The notes below the pieces were generated by a model, which saw only the letters and a program-made list of their open reading frames with translations, made no database searches and was not told where the DNA came from. The position numbers were made by a program, and so were the translations under genes. 64,000 bases of DNA from Rhinopomastus cyanomelas (Eukaryota > Chordata > Aves > Bucerotiformes > Rhinopomastidae). The stretch lies in the NCBI GenBank assembly GCA_013400115.1, contig VXBP01004064.1, positions 248,194-312,193 on the forward strand, in the 5' to 3' direction. The stretch's first letter is position 1, and each line of letters begins with the position of its first letter. Below, piece after piece: positions 1 through 10,781 of the stretch.

Positions 1-140
1 TTGTACAGACTTTTGCAAGTCGTTTGGCCTCTCTCTGTTTCCCTAACTATGGATAACAATAGTCACCTACCTGCCTTCTGATAAAGTTGTTGTGAGGATA
101 ATCAAAATGAAGTGACCAAAGTTTTAGAGATCATTGTCAG
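1..140 (+). repeat. MIR-like ancient tRNA-SINE fragment (3' half)
   Basis: The sequence follows the second half of the MIR core SINE: a gcaagtcgtttggcctctct block (9-10 mismatch-tolerant positions of the usual 'aagttacttaacctctct'), then tatggataacaatag, cacctacct, and gttgttgtgaggata, in the order and approximate spacing of MIR. The element is cut by the window edge and heavily diverged. MIR/CORE-SINEs predate the amniote split, so a decayed copy in a bird is expected. It could instead be a related CORE-SINE family. Confidence 0.6.
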
Positions 141-483
141 CTGACAGGATAAAATTTGTCATGGTTTCCTTAACATCACACCTCTGTCACACTCTGCAAG
201 CAGACTCAGGATAAAAAGTGTGATATATCTTATCTAGACATAGAAAGCTGAATAAAGAACAGATTGTCAGTCTAATGTATATCACCAGGGCCCCAGGGCA
301 GAACAAATCTTTATGGTCAATTTATGAATGCTTGAAAGGTTTAAGTAGGAATAAAATAATGCAGACTGGCAACCTTAACTCTATTATAATTTCCCAGTTC
401 AAAATTTTTCTTGCTTTAATGAATCGGCCTCAGCAATGGTACCACAGAATTAACTGCATTCCTGAAGTCTCGGTGCACATAGA
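141..483. other. unique non-coding DNA
   Basis: AT-rich sequence without a recognisable repeat. An 80-codon frame at 275-517 runs into the antisense CR1 that follows and has no supporting features, so I treat it as chance. Confidence 0.5.
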
Positions 484-794
484 TATTAGAATCATTGTGG
501 CTGGAAAGGACCTCTAGGATCATCAAGTACAGCCCTCAGCCAAACAGTTCCCTAACCCCTACACCATGGCCTCAAGTGCTCTAGCTACATCTGCAAGGAT
601 GGGGACTTTACTACCTCCCTGGGCAGCTTGTTCCATTGAGCAACCACTCTCTCAGGAAATAACTTCTTCCTAAGATCCAATCTAAACCTCCCCTGATGCA
701 ATGTGAGGCCGTTTCCCCTCACCATTAGTGATTTGGGAGAAGAGACCAGCATCAGCCTTGCTGCAACCTCCTTCTGGGTAGCTGTAGAGAGATG
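484..794 (-). mobile_element. CR1 LINE fragment, group C, 3' end
   Basis: Antisense copy. The left edge is the 3' tail (ggctggaaaggacctc), followed by the group C 3' UTR (ctccctaacccctacaccat, cctcaagtgctctagctac) and the C-terminal ORF2 coding stretch. It ends near the conserved 'cctccttctgggtagctgtagag' coding block. It is 5'-truncated like most CR1 insertions; no octamer run remains beyond one unit. Confidence 0.92.
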
Positions 795-1198
795 CTACCG
801 TGATAGATTTGCCTTTCAGCTTCTCAAAGATATAATTCACTGTAAGAAAACAATTGTTTGTAAGACAATTTGATGATCAATTACATGATTAGTAGATTCC
901 ATTAGCTGGTAATCTTTCCTGATGGGAGAGGAGGGTATCTATAAGGCTGGTGATGGGGAATGAATGCACACAGCAACTGTAAAATCATTGGAAATCTCTC
1001 TCTCCTTCAATCTATTCCCACATTGGCCACATTGTGGAGCTACAACTAAATGAGTCAGAAATGCTGCAGCACCCTGCCATGTTCATCAGAACAGCAGTGC
1101 AGGAGGTAAAACTTCAGCTACTGTGTAGTTTATGCAAATGTTTTTTACTTTTGTTATGAAATATCTGTATTTTTCTTTTAAATCATATAATAAAATAA
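795..1198. other. unique non-coding DNA
   Basis: No repeat or coding signal recognised; it ends in an A/T-rich stretch immediately before a CR1 that lacks its own 3' tail. Confidence 0.5.
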
Positions 1199-1470
1199 AG
1201 GCACTAAGGGGCACAGCCAGGCCGTCCTTAAACACCTCCAGAGATGGGGACTCCACCACTGTCTTGGGCAGTCCATTCCAGGCTCTGATAACTCTTTCCA
1301 TGAGTAAGGGCTTCCTAACATCTAACCTTAACCCTCCCCTGGCAGCTTCAGGCCCTGCCTTCTTGTCCTGTCACTACTTGCCTGGGAGAAGTGCCTGACT
1401 CCCACCTGAATACAACCTCCATTCAGGGAGCTGTATGGGGGAGAAGGTCCTCCCTGAGAAAAGAGTCTGT
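1199..1470 (-). mobile_element. CR1 LINE fragment, group D, missing 3' tail
   Basis: Antisense. It starts inside the group D 3' UTR (ggcactaaggggcacagcca) and runs through the C-terminal ORF2 region, which reads on the minus strand as ERVIRAWNGLPKTVVESPS. About 90 bp of terminal 3' UTR seen in the group D copy at 44193 is absent here. CR1 priming needs the 3' end, so the loss is probably post-insertional. Its 5' end lies about 30 bp from the 5' end of the next CR1 (head-to-head). Confidence 0.9.
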
Positions 1471-1495
1471 GAGATAAATTAGGAGATTTTCCCAT

Positions 1496-1752
1496 ATTTA
1501 ACTTGAAGAGGGAAGATTGAGGTTGAACATGAGGAACAAATTCTTTCCTTTAAGGGTGGTGAGATGGTGGACCAGGTTGCCCATGGCAATTGTGGTTGCC
1601 ACAATCGCTGGCAGTGCTGAAGGCCAGGTTGTCTGGGGCCCTGAGTAACCTGATGTAGTGAAGGTGTCCCTGCCTATGTGGGGGGTTGGAACTCAATGAT
1701 CTTTAAGGTTCCTTCCAATCCTGGCCATTCTAGGGTTCTATGATATGATGTG
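1496..1752 (+). mobile_element. CR1 LINE fragment, group A, 3' end
   Basis: Sense copy beginning in the C-terminal ORF2 (gattgaggttgaacatgag), with the group A 3' UTR (gaaggtgtccctgcctatg, gttggaactcaatgatcttt) and a decayed tail (ccattctagggttctatgat). 5'-truncated. Confidence 0.92.
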
Positions 1753-2349
1753 TTAGGTGATTTTCTAGAATAACTTGCTTTTTCTTGTTACTTTCACTGC
1801 ATTTTTAATATCTGTGTGTTTGTTTATTTTTGCGGGGTACAGCTGAGGTCTGTAAACATCTGTTTCAGCTTTCAGTAATACCAGCTTCACCTGAAGAGGC
1901 CCTCGCTCAACAGCCAGATTGTTGACTGAAGTGTTAGAAGCTGGGAGAAACTCATATCTTTAAAGAAATGCCAGGTATTTGTTTTCAAAAGGTTCTGGGT
2001 TTTGATCTGGGGCTGAAATACCGATTAGGACTGATCAGACCAGCTTTCAGAAGTGCTTGCTGAGAAAAGTCTTTTTTTCCCAGGCTGACCACTTCAAAAC
2101 AGCCTGTTCCTTTAGCAAAGCCAGCTCGGCTTGAAGTGGATGGGTTTGGAAGGATCCCAGAGCACACAAGCAATGTATTTTATGTCAAAATAATTAACTA
2201 GCACGTTGTTTGTTTTTTCTCTACTGACTTCTTTCTTTTAAGTCAAAATTGAGGATTGTTTGTGGAGACAAAGGGGGGAGCTCTTGCTGTGCTGGTAGCT
2301 GCAGGAAAGCTTGTGCTGCTCATTTGAGCCATAGAGCAGAAAGGGAGTG
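1753..2349. other. unique non-coding DNA
   Basis: No repeat family recognised. A 62-codon minus-strand frame at 1985-2173 shows no splice or start context and no family resemblance. Confidence 0.45.
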
Positions 2350-2735
2350 TTAGGAAGGGATTTAGCTTGGAGAAGAGGAGACTGAGGGGTGACTTCATTA
2401 ATGTTTATATATATGTGAAGGGTGGGTGTCAGGACGATGGAGGCAGGCTCTTCTCAAGTCGTCTAGTGATAGGAAAAGGGACAATGGGTGTAAGATGGAA
2501 CATAGGAGGTTCCATATAAGTATCAGAAGAAACTTCTTCCCAGTGAGGGTGACAGAGCACTGGAACGGGCTGCCCAGGGAGGTTGTGGAGTCTCCTTCAC
2601 TGGAGACGTTTAAAACCCACCTGGAGATGTTCCTGTGCGAATTGGTCTAGGTGATCCTGCTGTGTCAGGGGCATTGGACTAGATGATATTTCGAGGTCCC
2701 TTCCAATCCCTAATGTTCTGTTATTCTGTGATTTG
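2350..2735 (+). mobile_element. CR1 LINE fragment, group B, 3' end
   Basis: Sense copy. It starts at the tagcttggagaagaggagac coding block, then the region encoding the group B 'VYKY.KGG.Q..' segment, then WNGLPREVVESPSLE-type coding (2426-2650), the group B 3' UTR (gatcctgctgtgtcagggg) and the tail ctaatgttctgttattctgtg. It is relatively well preserved: the C-terminal 74 codons are still open. Confidence 0.93.
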
Positions 2736-3004
2736 GAGTGATGCCATCTCTCTTCTAACCCTTTCATTACCCATCTGAAGTTTCTGAAAGAGTCACACTT
2801 GAAACGACACTTTGGACTAGACTGAAATATGAGAGTTTTCGCTCTCTGTTGGATCTATTCATGCATTTGACTACTATGTAAATACTGTGTAAGATGCAAT
2901 AGCTGCGTAGAACTCACAGTATGTGTTTTGATTTTGTGGTTTGTCACTACCTTTTCAGAATGGTCCACACTATTAGTATCAGAAAGCTTGACTCACAGTA
3001 CTTT

Positions 3005-3955
3005 TAATATAGCTTTTTCTGTACTGGAACCAGTACTATTCAATACATTAATTAACAATTTGTTTGAGGGATTAGAGTGCACTGTCAGCAAGCTGGATGG
3101 TGACACAAAGTTGAGAGGAGTAGCCAACACTCTGTCAGGCTGTGCTACCATTTAGTGGGACCTGGACAGTTGGGTGGGGAGAAATTGAATGAACTATAAC
3201 AAGGGCAGTGCAGAGTCTGGCATCTGGGCAAGAACAACCTCAGGTACCAGGATAGGTCGGGGACTGCCCTGTTGGAGAGCAGTGTAGGAGGAGGGGATCT
3301 GGAGGTCCTGCTGGCCAGTAGTATGACTATGAGCCAGCAATGTGGCCAAGAAGGCAAATGGCATCCTGGAGTGGATTAGAAGGAGGCTGGTTAGTAGATG
3401 GAGAGAGGTTCTCCTCCCCCTCTGTTCTGCCCTGCTGAGACCACATTTGGAATATTGTTTTCAGTTCTGGACCTCTCAGTTCCAGAAGGACACAGAACTG
3501 CTTGAGAGAGTCCAGTGCAGAGCCACAAAGATGATGAAGGGAGTGGAACACCTCTCTTATGAGGAAAGGCTGAGGGAGCTGAGTCTCTTGAGCTTCATAA
3601 AAAGTAAACTGACGGGTGACTCTGTTCATGTTTATAAATATGTAAAGGGCAGATGTTAAGAGGATGGAGCCAGAATCTTCTCAACGTCATCTAATGATAG
3701 GTCAAGGAGCAATGGGTGTGAGCTGGAACATAGAGATTCAACATCACTATGAGAAGGAAATTCTTCCCAGTGAGGGTGACAGAGCCCTGGAATGGGATGC
3801 CCAAGGGGGTTGTGGAGTCTTCTTCTCTGGAGATGGTTAAAACCCACCTGGACACGTTCCTGTGTGACTAGATTCAGAGGATCCTGCTGTAGCAGTATTG
3901 GACTGGGTGATCTTCCCAGGTCCCTTCTAGTCTAATTTTCTGTGATTATGTGATA
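3005..3955 (+). mobile_element. CR1 LINE fragment, group B, with RT palm remnant
   Basis: One of the longer sense copies. It starts within the RT palm: the translation at about 3020-3150 reads EPVLFNTLINNLFEGLEC then VSKLDGDTKL, the counterpart of RT motif C where CR1 has F-A-D-D. The first catalytic Asp is replaced by Gly, so the enzyme would be dead even without the stops and frameshifts that follow. The thumb and C-terminal region (3342-3659 open as a frame) leads to the group B 3' UTR and tail near 3950. 5'-truncated upstream of motif B; no endonuclease. Confidence 0.93.
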
Positions 3956-5241
3956 TATAAATAAGAACTGAGTGTGTGTAAATACAAACTGATTGTATCT
4001 CAGTTTCTGAAATTTAGTCGTGTGTTGATCTTTAAGCTAATAAGCTAAAACATGGAAAATATTCAGAATTAAAAAGTCATGACAAATCAACCCAAATGTA
4101 CGTAGAAATTAATTTAATTTTTGAGTGATTTCTCTGATTGTTTACTGGTGAAATTTAAGGATAGATACAGCACAATACACTTGCAAGTGTGGCTTCTCAC
4201 TGCCTTTCATGTCTGTAGCCTGAAAATATAACTTCCCTTTTCAAGACTGGATTGTGGAACAGGTAAATATTTGCCGTTTGAGAGGCATTTACACTGCAGG
4301 ACACAGAATGCCATCCCTGTTTGTATGTTTACTCTCAATCCTTGACAGGCTCTTAAAAGTTTAATGTGAGAGGTATTTCTTCTGCCCTTAGGAAAAAAAA
4401 AAACACATCACTTCCCTCCAGCTCTGCCAGTTCTTTTAATAGCAACAACCTCCTGAGCTCTGAGAAGGACTTTGTGTCTTAAAATACAACCCAGTATTTG
4501 GAAATCTGACTTTTAGTTGTCTCCAGAAAAGAAAAAGAAAAGACAAGACTTTGTTTTCCTTTTTTATTTAGATCTTTTCTGTTTTGATTCCATTGTCAAT
4601 GTGGTGACTTTTCTGCAGCTCTAAGGCGAGCCTTGTACCTTTGACATTTTCATTATATTTTGTCTGGCTTCTTCCCCTATTTCTGCCACTGTAGTGTGGT
4701 GATGCGATGACAGTAACTTTACTGTCACCACAGAGTCTCCAGATCAGAGGGAGAGAAGCTCCAGAACGGAGCAAAGTTACTAGCATTCCTTATGTTTATG
4801 TATTTTTTCAGTGGCTAATCAGCCATAGGAGTGACTCACAGTTTCCTCCTGGCATAGCATTAGCCACCAAAAAAATAAACCTCCCAACCTTCAAATACCA
4901 CTGGCTTTAAAAGTGACTGAAACAATTTTTACTCTGTCAAAGGTGAAAGGAAGAAAGAAGAGGAAGACATGATGCCTGGCAGTGGGTATACCCACAGTAT
5001 GTAGAGCTAGGTGTCTGTGTAGCTAGTGTCTTGAAATAGATGAATGAAAGACATCAGTGTTGTTATTGCCAGCTGTATCTGTATTACAGATATATCTGCA
5101 CAACATTTGAGGCCATGACTGTGGTTCACTTTCCACTGTCTGTGTTTGTATACTTACTGAACTAGGTAGAATCAAGTTGAGGACATGTTGGACTTACCTG
5201 GGAGCCTGGGTGAGTAGCCAAACTCCTGGATGTAGAAAACA
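3956..5241. other. unique non-coding DNA
   Basis: AT-rich sequence with an A-run near 4392-4402 and polypurine near 4527-4545. No repeat family or convincing exon seen. The overlapping short frames at 4568-4786 and 4707-4910 lie on opposite strands and look like chance. Confidence 0.45.
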
Positions 5242-5895
5242 TAGAATCATAGAATCATCATGGCTGGAAAGGACCTCAAGAATTATCAAGTACAGCCCTC
5301 ATCCCAACAGCTCCCTAACACCTAGACCATTCCCTCAAATGCTCTAGCTACTAATTTAATACACATTCAGAGACAGTGACTCTACCACCTCCCTGGGCAG
5401 CCTGTTCCAGTGCCCAACTACTCTCTCAGGAAAGAACTTCTTCCTAAGATCCAATCGAAACCTCCCCTCATGCAACTTGAGACCATTTCCCCTCATTCTA
5501 TCATTAGTAATTTGGGAGAAGAGACCAGCACCAGCCCCACTACAACCTCCTTCGAGGTAGCTGTAGAGAGCAAGAAGGTCTCCTCTCAGCCTTCTCTAGA
5601 CTCAATATCCCCACCTCCCTCAGCCACTTTCCTTAGGACCTCTTTTCCAGCTCTCTCCCCAGCCTCGTTGCCCTTCTTTGGCCCCACTTCAGCACCTCAA
5701 TGTTCTTATCCTGTGGTGCCCAAAACTGGTGCAGTCTCATGAGTGCAGAGCACAGGGGCATCATCTCCTCCCTATTCCTGCTGAAAACACAGTTTCTGAT
5801 CCAGGCCAGGATGTCATTGGTCTTCTTGGCCATCTGCGCAGCCTGCTGGCTCCTTTTCAGCCAGCTGTGAACCAACACCCACTAACAATCACGTT
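5242..5895 (-). mobile_element. CR1 LINE fragment, group C
   Basis: Antisense. It begins with two octamer units of the tail (atagaatcatagaatcatca), then the group C 3' UTR, the C-terminal ORF2, and the thumb-region block that on the minus strand reads AQMAKKTNDILAWIRN (5633-5878). 5'-truncated at the 'H.Q.AQ.AKK.N' block. Several frameshifts separate the open pieces. Confidence 0.93.
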
Positions 5896-6486
5896 CCTGA
5901 CAGAATGTTGGTCATCAGAGTCTCTGTGAGCTATCAGTAAGTTCATTCTATATTTTGCTTCCAATTTTTTGGTTTTAGAAAGTCCTCTCCAAAGCTTACC
6001 AGTGCAGAGGTTGTATGTATCCTATTCCAAACACAAGGAAAAGCAAGTACAAAATCAACCTGATCAGGCCAACAGCTTTTTGCTTTCCTTCCAGCCAGAT
6101 AGTGCTCAGTAACAATGAAGTGACTGAAAATTTCTTGCTACATCTCTTCTTTCTCCCAGTAGAAACTCCACCCTGGCCCTCACTTAAGAAGATGAGCTAT
6201 GCAGCCCTTTCAAAAGACGAGGTGTGTTAGATCCACAAATAAAGGGATCTTCCCAAAGGGAAGGATATCACAAGTATGAAGCTGCCTTGGCAACCACCTC
6301 TGTTACGTACACAGGGAAACTTTTCCCCTGTTGCTTAGTGTTGTGTAAAGTACAGATGAAAACAGTCTGTCGGGTGAATTGCATTACATTAGTCAATTTA
6401 TAGATAAACAATGAAATTGTGTTCTCTAACAGTATTCTTGTAGAAGCTGAAACGTAACCCCCTTGCTAATAGTTTTCTTTATTCAT
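5896..6486. other. unique non-coding DNA
   Basis: No repeat or exon recognised. The 71-codon frame at 6015-6230 has no supporting context. Confidence 0.45.
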
Positions 6487-6560
6487 CTAGGTGATCCTAC
6501 TCTGGCAGGGGGATTGGACTGAATGATCTTTCGAGGTCCCTTCCAAACCCTGTGATTTAG
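6487..6560 (+). mobile_element. CR1 group B tail, 74-bp stub
   Basis: Severely 5'-truncated copy holding only the end of the group B 3' UTR (gtgatcctactctggcaggg, ttggactgaatgatctttcg) and a trace of the tail. Confidence 0.85.
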
Positions 6561-6939
6561 GCACAGCAGTGGCTCATTTAGTAGTTCAAATTCAGAAACC
6601 AATGAATTTAAGTCATTGTAGTCTACCCCAGTCACTCAGCTCCACAACCAGATGAACTCTGGTTCTATAAACAAAAGTTCTTGCTTAGAGCAGGCTGAGC
6701 TGGTATCTCTTCCCGAGGGTCCTGCTTCCTGGTTGGCAATTCACAATGCAGTGAGGTGAAGGTGGGTGAAGGAAAATAATCTTTTGAAGCTTTTCTCTGG
6801 AATTTCTGGAAATTTAGGAGCTCTGCCAGAAGGCAGAAGGATTGCAAAGGAGTCACAATCTGAGAAGAGAGGAGGTAGCAGAGGTCAGTGCAGGAATGTG
6901 CCTGTAAGAACTGTGTGGATCTCTTTTATTTCTTGGTGT
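6561..6939. other. unique non-coding DNA
   Basis: Moderately GC-rich stretch without a recognised repeat; overlapping opposite-strand frames at 6665-6856 and 6766-6999 have no support. Confidence 0.4.
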
Positions 6940-7276
6940 TCTGATGTTTCTAAATATGGAAAAGGCATGTGTCAGGAGGAGGAAGCCAGGCTCTGCTAAG
7001 TAGCATCCAAGGATAGGAACAGGGGCGGTGGGTTTTGGCTAGAACAGAGGAGGTTCCACATTCAATATGAGAAAGAAGTTCTTCCCAGTGAGAGTGACAG
7101 CACTGGAACGGGCTGCCCAGGGAGGTTGTGGAGTCTCCTTCTCTGGAGATGTATAAAACCTGCCTGGACAAATTCCTGTGTGACCTGATCTAGGGGATCC
7201 TGCTGTGGCAGTGGGATTGGACTGGATGATGTTTCAAGATCCCTTTTAATCCCTCATGTTCGATGATTTGGTGATG
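6940..7276 (+). mobile_element. CR1 LINE fragment, group B, 3' end
   Basis: Sense copy starting in the segment encoding the 'YKY.KG.CQE' block (tttctaaatatggaaaaggc), followed by ORF2 C-terminus, the group B 3' UTR (gatcctgctgtggcagtggg) and the tail ccctcatgttcgatgatttg. Confidence 0.92.
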
Positions 7277-8385
7277 AGAAAGACAATATTGCTGCCACTC
7301 AAGTGATGGAAAAGAGAATCAGGAGAAATGGTGTTTGAAAATGGTTTCAAACCATAGGCAGCTGTGTTCTACCTGCCTGTATGCTCCTGGAATTTAAAGA
7401 AGAGTTTGAAAGAATGTGGCTGGCACAGCAGTTCTGCTCTTCAGTGACAACATTCTCCACTATTCATCCAAATGCTAAATTCTAATCTAACTCTCATGCT
7501 TGAGCCTTGGCTGTGTATTTGTTTGCACACCTTGCAATGCAGCCTTGTCGAGTGTAGTGCATCACATGTGCTCAGTGCAGACTGTGCAATGGAGATACAG
7601 GGCTGAACCTTAGATTTCTTCAAATCAAATGCTGAGTCAGCTCCTTTCTGTTTTTCTCTCTTCTTTCTTTGCTTTTTCTAATGGACTAAATGACTTGCAA
7701 CTTTCTATAACCTTTATTCTGCAGTGACCTCTATATCCGGCTGAGATAGTTTCACTTTAGTGAAGAAAGACTTTCTTTTGATTCATAATCATTGCTAAAA
7801 ATTTCCTGCTTACAAAGAGAATCCCTATGTGTGACCTGTTTGCCTGATTGGTCCTTTAGGGACCAAACTGATAGCCTTTCCTCATCTGACTAGTGGCCAT
7901 TCTCATATCTAGGTTGTGGTACTCAGCAAAGAAGAAATCCAGGTGTTACATGGAGAGTTTGAAAAACCTCTATGTATATTCACTAAAATAGCTTAAATTC
8001 CTGCTAACTGGCTTCCAGTCTTTTGCTTCCGGTCCAAATGACATAGGCTGCCTGTGTTTTTCCATCAGTTCTGTCATCCTCAGATCTTTGGGTAACTTTT
8101 ATGGGGACTTTGGTCACAGTGGAATGCCTGCTTCAGAGGTGTCTTTTAGTCACACAGGCACAGCGTGAAGCTTCCAGGTTATATCGAGGTATCAAATAGA
8201 CCTTTCCATATCCATGTAACTTCAATAGATATTTAAGGTGAAATTTATATTTAAAATTCACATCTTCAAGATGTGAAGGAAAGATCTATCAGATATCACT
8301 GGTTCCATTCTGGAGGAACTATCTTAGTAGGAAGAATTGTCCTATTAGTGCTACTCAGGCACATTTATTGTTCTTGTATGGATAC
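7277..8385. other. unique non-coding DNA
   Basis: The longest repeat-free run in the first 10 kb. I see no exon-like or repeat-like structure in it. Confidence 0.45.
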
Positions 8386-8703
8386 AGGTCTGTAGGACTG
8401 GAGATGTTGGTTGACATCTGTCTAACCAGAAGCCAGCAGGGTAGTCAAGAAGGTCCATGGCACCCTGGCTTCCAGCAGGAATGATGTAACCAGCAGGAGG
8501 AAGGAGGTGATGGGGCCCCTGCACTCTGTGCTTGTGAGACTGCACCTTGAGTACCGGGTCCAGTTTTGGGCACCACAGTATCAGAAGGAGATGGAAGTGC
8601 TGGAGTGGGGCACGAAGAAGGAAAACAAGGCTGAGGAGAGGTCTAGAAAACAGGCCATGTGAAGAGCAGCTGAGGGAAATGGGGTTCTTCAGTCAAGAAA
8701 AGA
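8386..8703 (+). mobile_element. CR1 LINE, group C host copy, left part
   Basis: Sense copy starting in the RT thumb region (gttggttgacatctgtct), through the block giving HHSIRRRWKCWSGARRRK in one frame (8547 on), and stopping at agtcaagaaaaga. Exactly there an antisense CR1 begins. The continuation (ggagactgagaggagacc) resumes at 10098, so this copy is the target of a nested insertion. Confidence 0.9.
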
Positions 8704-10097
8704 ATCATAGAATTATGGAATCATTAGGGATTGGAAGGGACCTCAAAAGATCATCTAGTCCAATCCCCCTGACACAGCAGGATCACCTACACCAAGTCAC
8801 ACAGGAACACACCCAGGTGGGTTTTAAATGTCTCCAGAGAAGGAGACTCCACAAACCCCCCTGGGCAGCCTGTTCGACTGCTGCATCACCCTCACTGTGA
8901 AAAAGTTCCTTCTCACACTTATGTGGAACCTCCTATGTTCCAGCTAGTCCTATCACAAGGTGGCATTGACAAGATCCTAGCTTCATCCTCCTGACACCCA
9001 CCCTTCACATATTTATAGACATTAATGAGGTCACCTCTCAGTCTTCTCTTCTCCAAGCTTAAGAGACCCAGCTGCCTCAGCCTTTCTCCGTCAGGGAAGT
9101 GTCCCACTTCCTTCATCATCTTCACTGTTCTACACTGGACTCCCTCCAGCAGCTATGTGTTCCTTCTTGAACTGAGGGTCCCAGAACTGGACACAATACT
9201 CCGGATGTGTTCTCACCACTGCAAAGTAGAGGGTGGAGGAGAGCTCAATCTGCTAACCACTCCTCTTCTCATCCACCCCAGGATGCTGTTGGCCCTCTTG
9301 GCCTCAAGAGCACATTGCTGGCTCATAGCCATCCTGCTGTCCACAGGAAATGCAGGTCCCTTTCTCCTACACTGCTTTCCAACATGTCAGTCCCCAGCCT
9401 ATACTGATACCTGGAGTTGTTCTTGCCCAGATGCAAAACTCTACGCTTACTCTTGTTATACCTCATTAGATTTTTCTCTGCCCAGCTCTCCAGCCTGTCC
9501 AGGTCTTGCTGAATGGCAGCACAGTCTGCAGGGGTGTCAGCAACACCTCCCAGCTTTGTGTCATCAGCAAACTTGCTGACAGTGCCCTCTAATCCCTCAT
9601 CCAAGTCATCAGTGAGTAGATTGAACAGGACTGGTCCCAGCACCAACCCCTGGGGCACTCCACTAGATACAGGCCTCCAACCAGACTCTGTTCCATTGAC
9701 CACTGCTGTCTGGCTTCTTTCCTGCAGCCAGTTCACAATCCACCTCACTACCCAATCATCCAGTCCAAACTGCCTCAGGTTGGCTGTGAGGATGCTGTGA
9801 GACTGTGCCAAATGCCTTACTCAAGGCAAGATAGACCACATCGATCACTCTGCCATCATCTAGCCACCTGGTTATGCCCTCATAAAAGGCTTTCAGGTTG
9901 ATCAGGCATGACTTTCCCTTGGTGAAGCCATGCTGACTGTCTCTAATGACCCTCCCATCCTTAATGTGCCTGAAGACAGCATCAAGAATGAATTTTTCCA
10001 TCACCTTTCCTGGGATGGAGATGAGGCTGACTGGTCTATAGTTACCTGGGTCCTCCTTTCCCTTTTTGAAGATTGGAGTGACATTTGCTATCCTCCA
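8704..10097 (-). mobile_element. CR1 LINE, group B, 1.39 kb nested copy with most of RT
   Basis: The longest single CR1 in the window, antisense, inserted into the group C copy. Read on the minus strand from 10097 it starts in the RT fingers (NVTPIFKKGKEDPGNYRPVS), then MEKFILDAVFRH and QHGFTKGKSCL. Motif A reads VVYLALSKAFGTVS where CR1 normally has a catalytic Asp before F-S-K-A-F-D, so that Asp is lost. A one-base frameshift near 9806 joins to DDWVVRWIVNWLQERSQTAV, motif B SGVPQGLVLGPVLF, and an intact motif C (SKFADDTKLGG). The thumb, C-terminus and group B 3' UTR follow, with the tail at 8704-8740. The endonuclease half of ORF2 and all of ORF1 are missing. Confidence 0.95.
9323..9811 (-). 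pseudogene. CR1 ORF2 reverse transcriptase fragment (motifs B-C)
   Basis: Best preserved coding fragment in the window: 162 codons open within the nested CR1. It carries RT motif B (SSGVPQG-x-VLGPVLF) and motif C with both Asp of F-A-D-D present, followed by DTPADCAAIQQDLDRLESWA, the usual start of the connection to the thumb. The preceding part of the palm (9756-10004) lies in another frame, so no functional RT results. A full-length CR1 ORF2 would be about 900-1000 residues. Confidence 0.9.
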
Positions 10098-10325
10098 GGA
10101 GACTGAGAGGAGACCTTCTTGTTCTCTACAGCTACCTCAAAGGAGGTTGTAATGAGGCTGGTGCTGGTCTCTTCTCCCAAATCACTAACAATAGGATGAG
10201 GGTAAATTGCCTTAAGTTGTATGAGGAGAGGTTCAGATTGGATGTTAGGAAGAAGTTTTTTCCTGAGAGAGTGGTTGGGCTCTGGCACAGGCTGCCCAGG
10301 GAGGTGGAGCCATGGTGATTCTATG
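10098..10325 (+). mobile_element. CR1 LINE, group C host copy, right part
   Basis: Resumption of the copy broken at 8703: ggagactgagaggagacctt, the tacctcaaaggaggttgtaatg block, C-terminal ORF2 with 'FFPERVVG.WHRLPREV', then an abrupt jump to a tail-like ccatggtgattctatgt. Most of the group C 3' UTR is deleted, so only the last few bases remain. Confidence 0.88.
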
Positions 10326-10781
10326 TTACTCTTAAAGGCATTTATTTTAGATTACTTGCTGAAGCTAAGTTAAATGGAACATTAAAATATACTACAGATA
10401 TTTAAGTGTTTGCTGTTTTGGGGTAATATGTAATTTTTAACAATAAAAATGTAAGCTAACTGTACAGTACACAGTGTCCTTGAATATATTAAGAAGAAAC
10501 TATTGAATACTTGAGTTTAGCCTGAAATACATAATTTAAAATGATGTTAAGAGCTGCTATTTATTATATTCAATTGTGGAGCATGTGTTTTTGAGGTTTT
10601 TTAGTATAGTGGCTCTTTACAGTCATGCTAGTTTTTCCTCTGAGTATTTTTGATGCTCTTGTTAATACTGATTCAGGTTGATTTCAGAGGTAATATTCAT
10701 GTGAATGGATCTAAGTTACTTTCAGACAGTGGTATTTACTTACTCTTTATGAAATGTTATTGCATCTGTGTGATGTACAGC
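10326..10781. other. unique AT-rich DNA
   Basis: AT-rich with no repeat or exon recognised. Confidence 0.45.

Noticed and set aside
3342..3659. 105-codon frame that looks like a small protein gene
   Set aside because: It is the thumb region of CR1 ORF2 in sense; many other frames of 60-160 codons are CR1 coding remnants or their antisense shadows.
4392..4402. A-run as a possible retrogene tail
   Set aside because: No AATAAA at the proper distance upstream and no target duplication.
9025..9579. 184-codon plus-strand frame, the longest in the window
   Set aside because: Antisense shadow of the CR1 RT fragment encoded on the other strand at 9323-9811.
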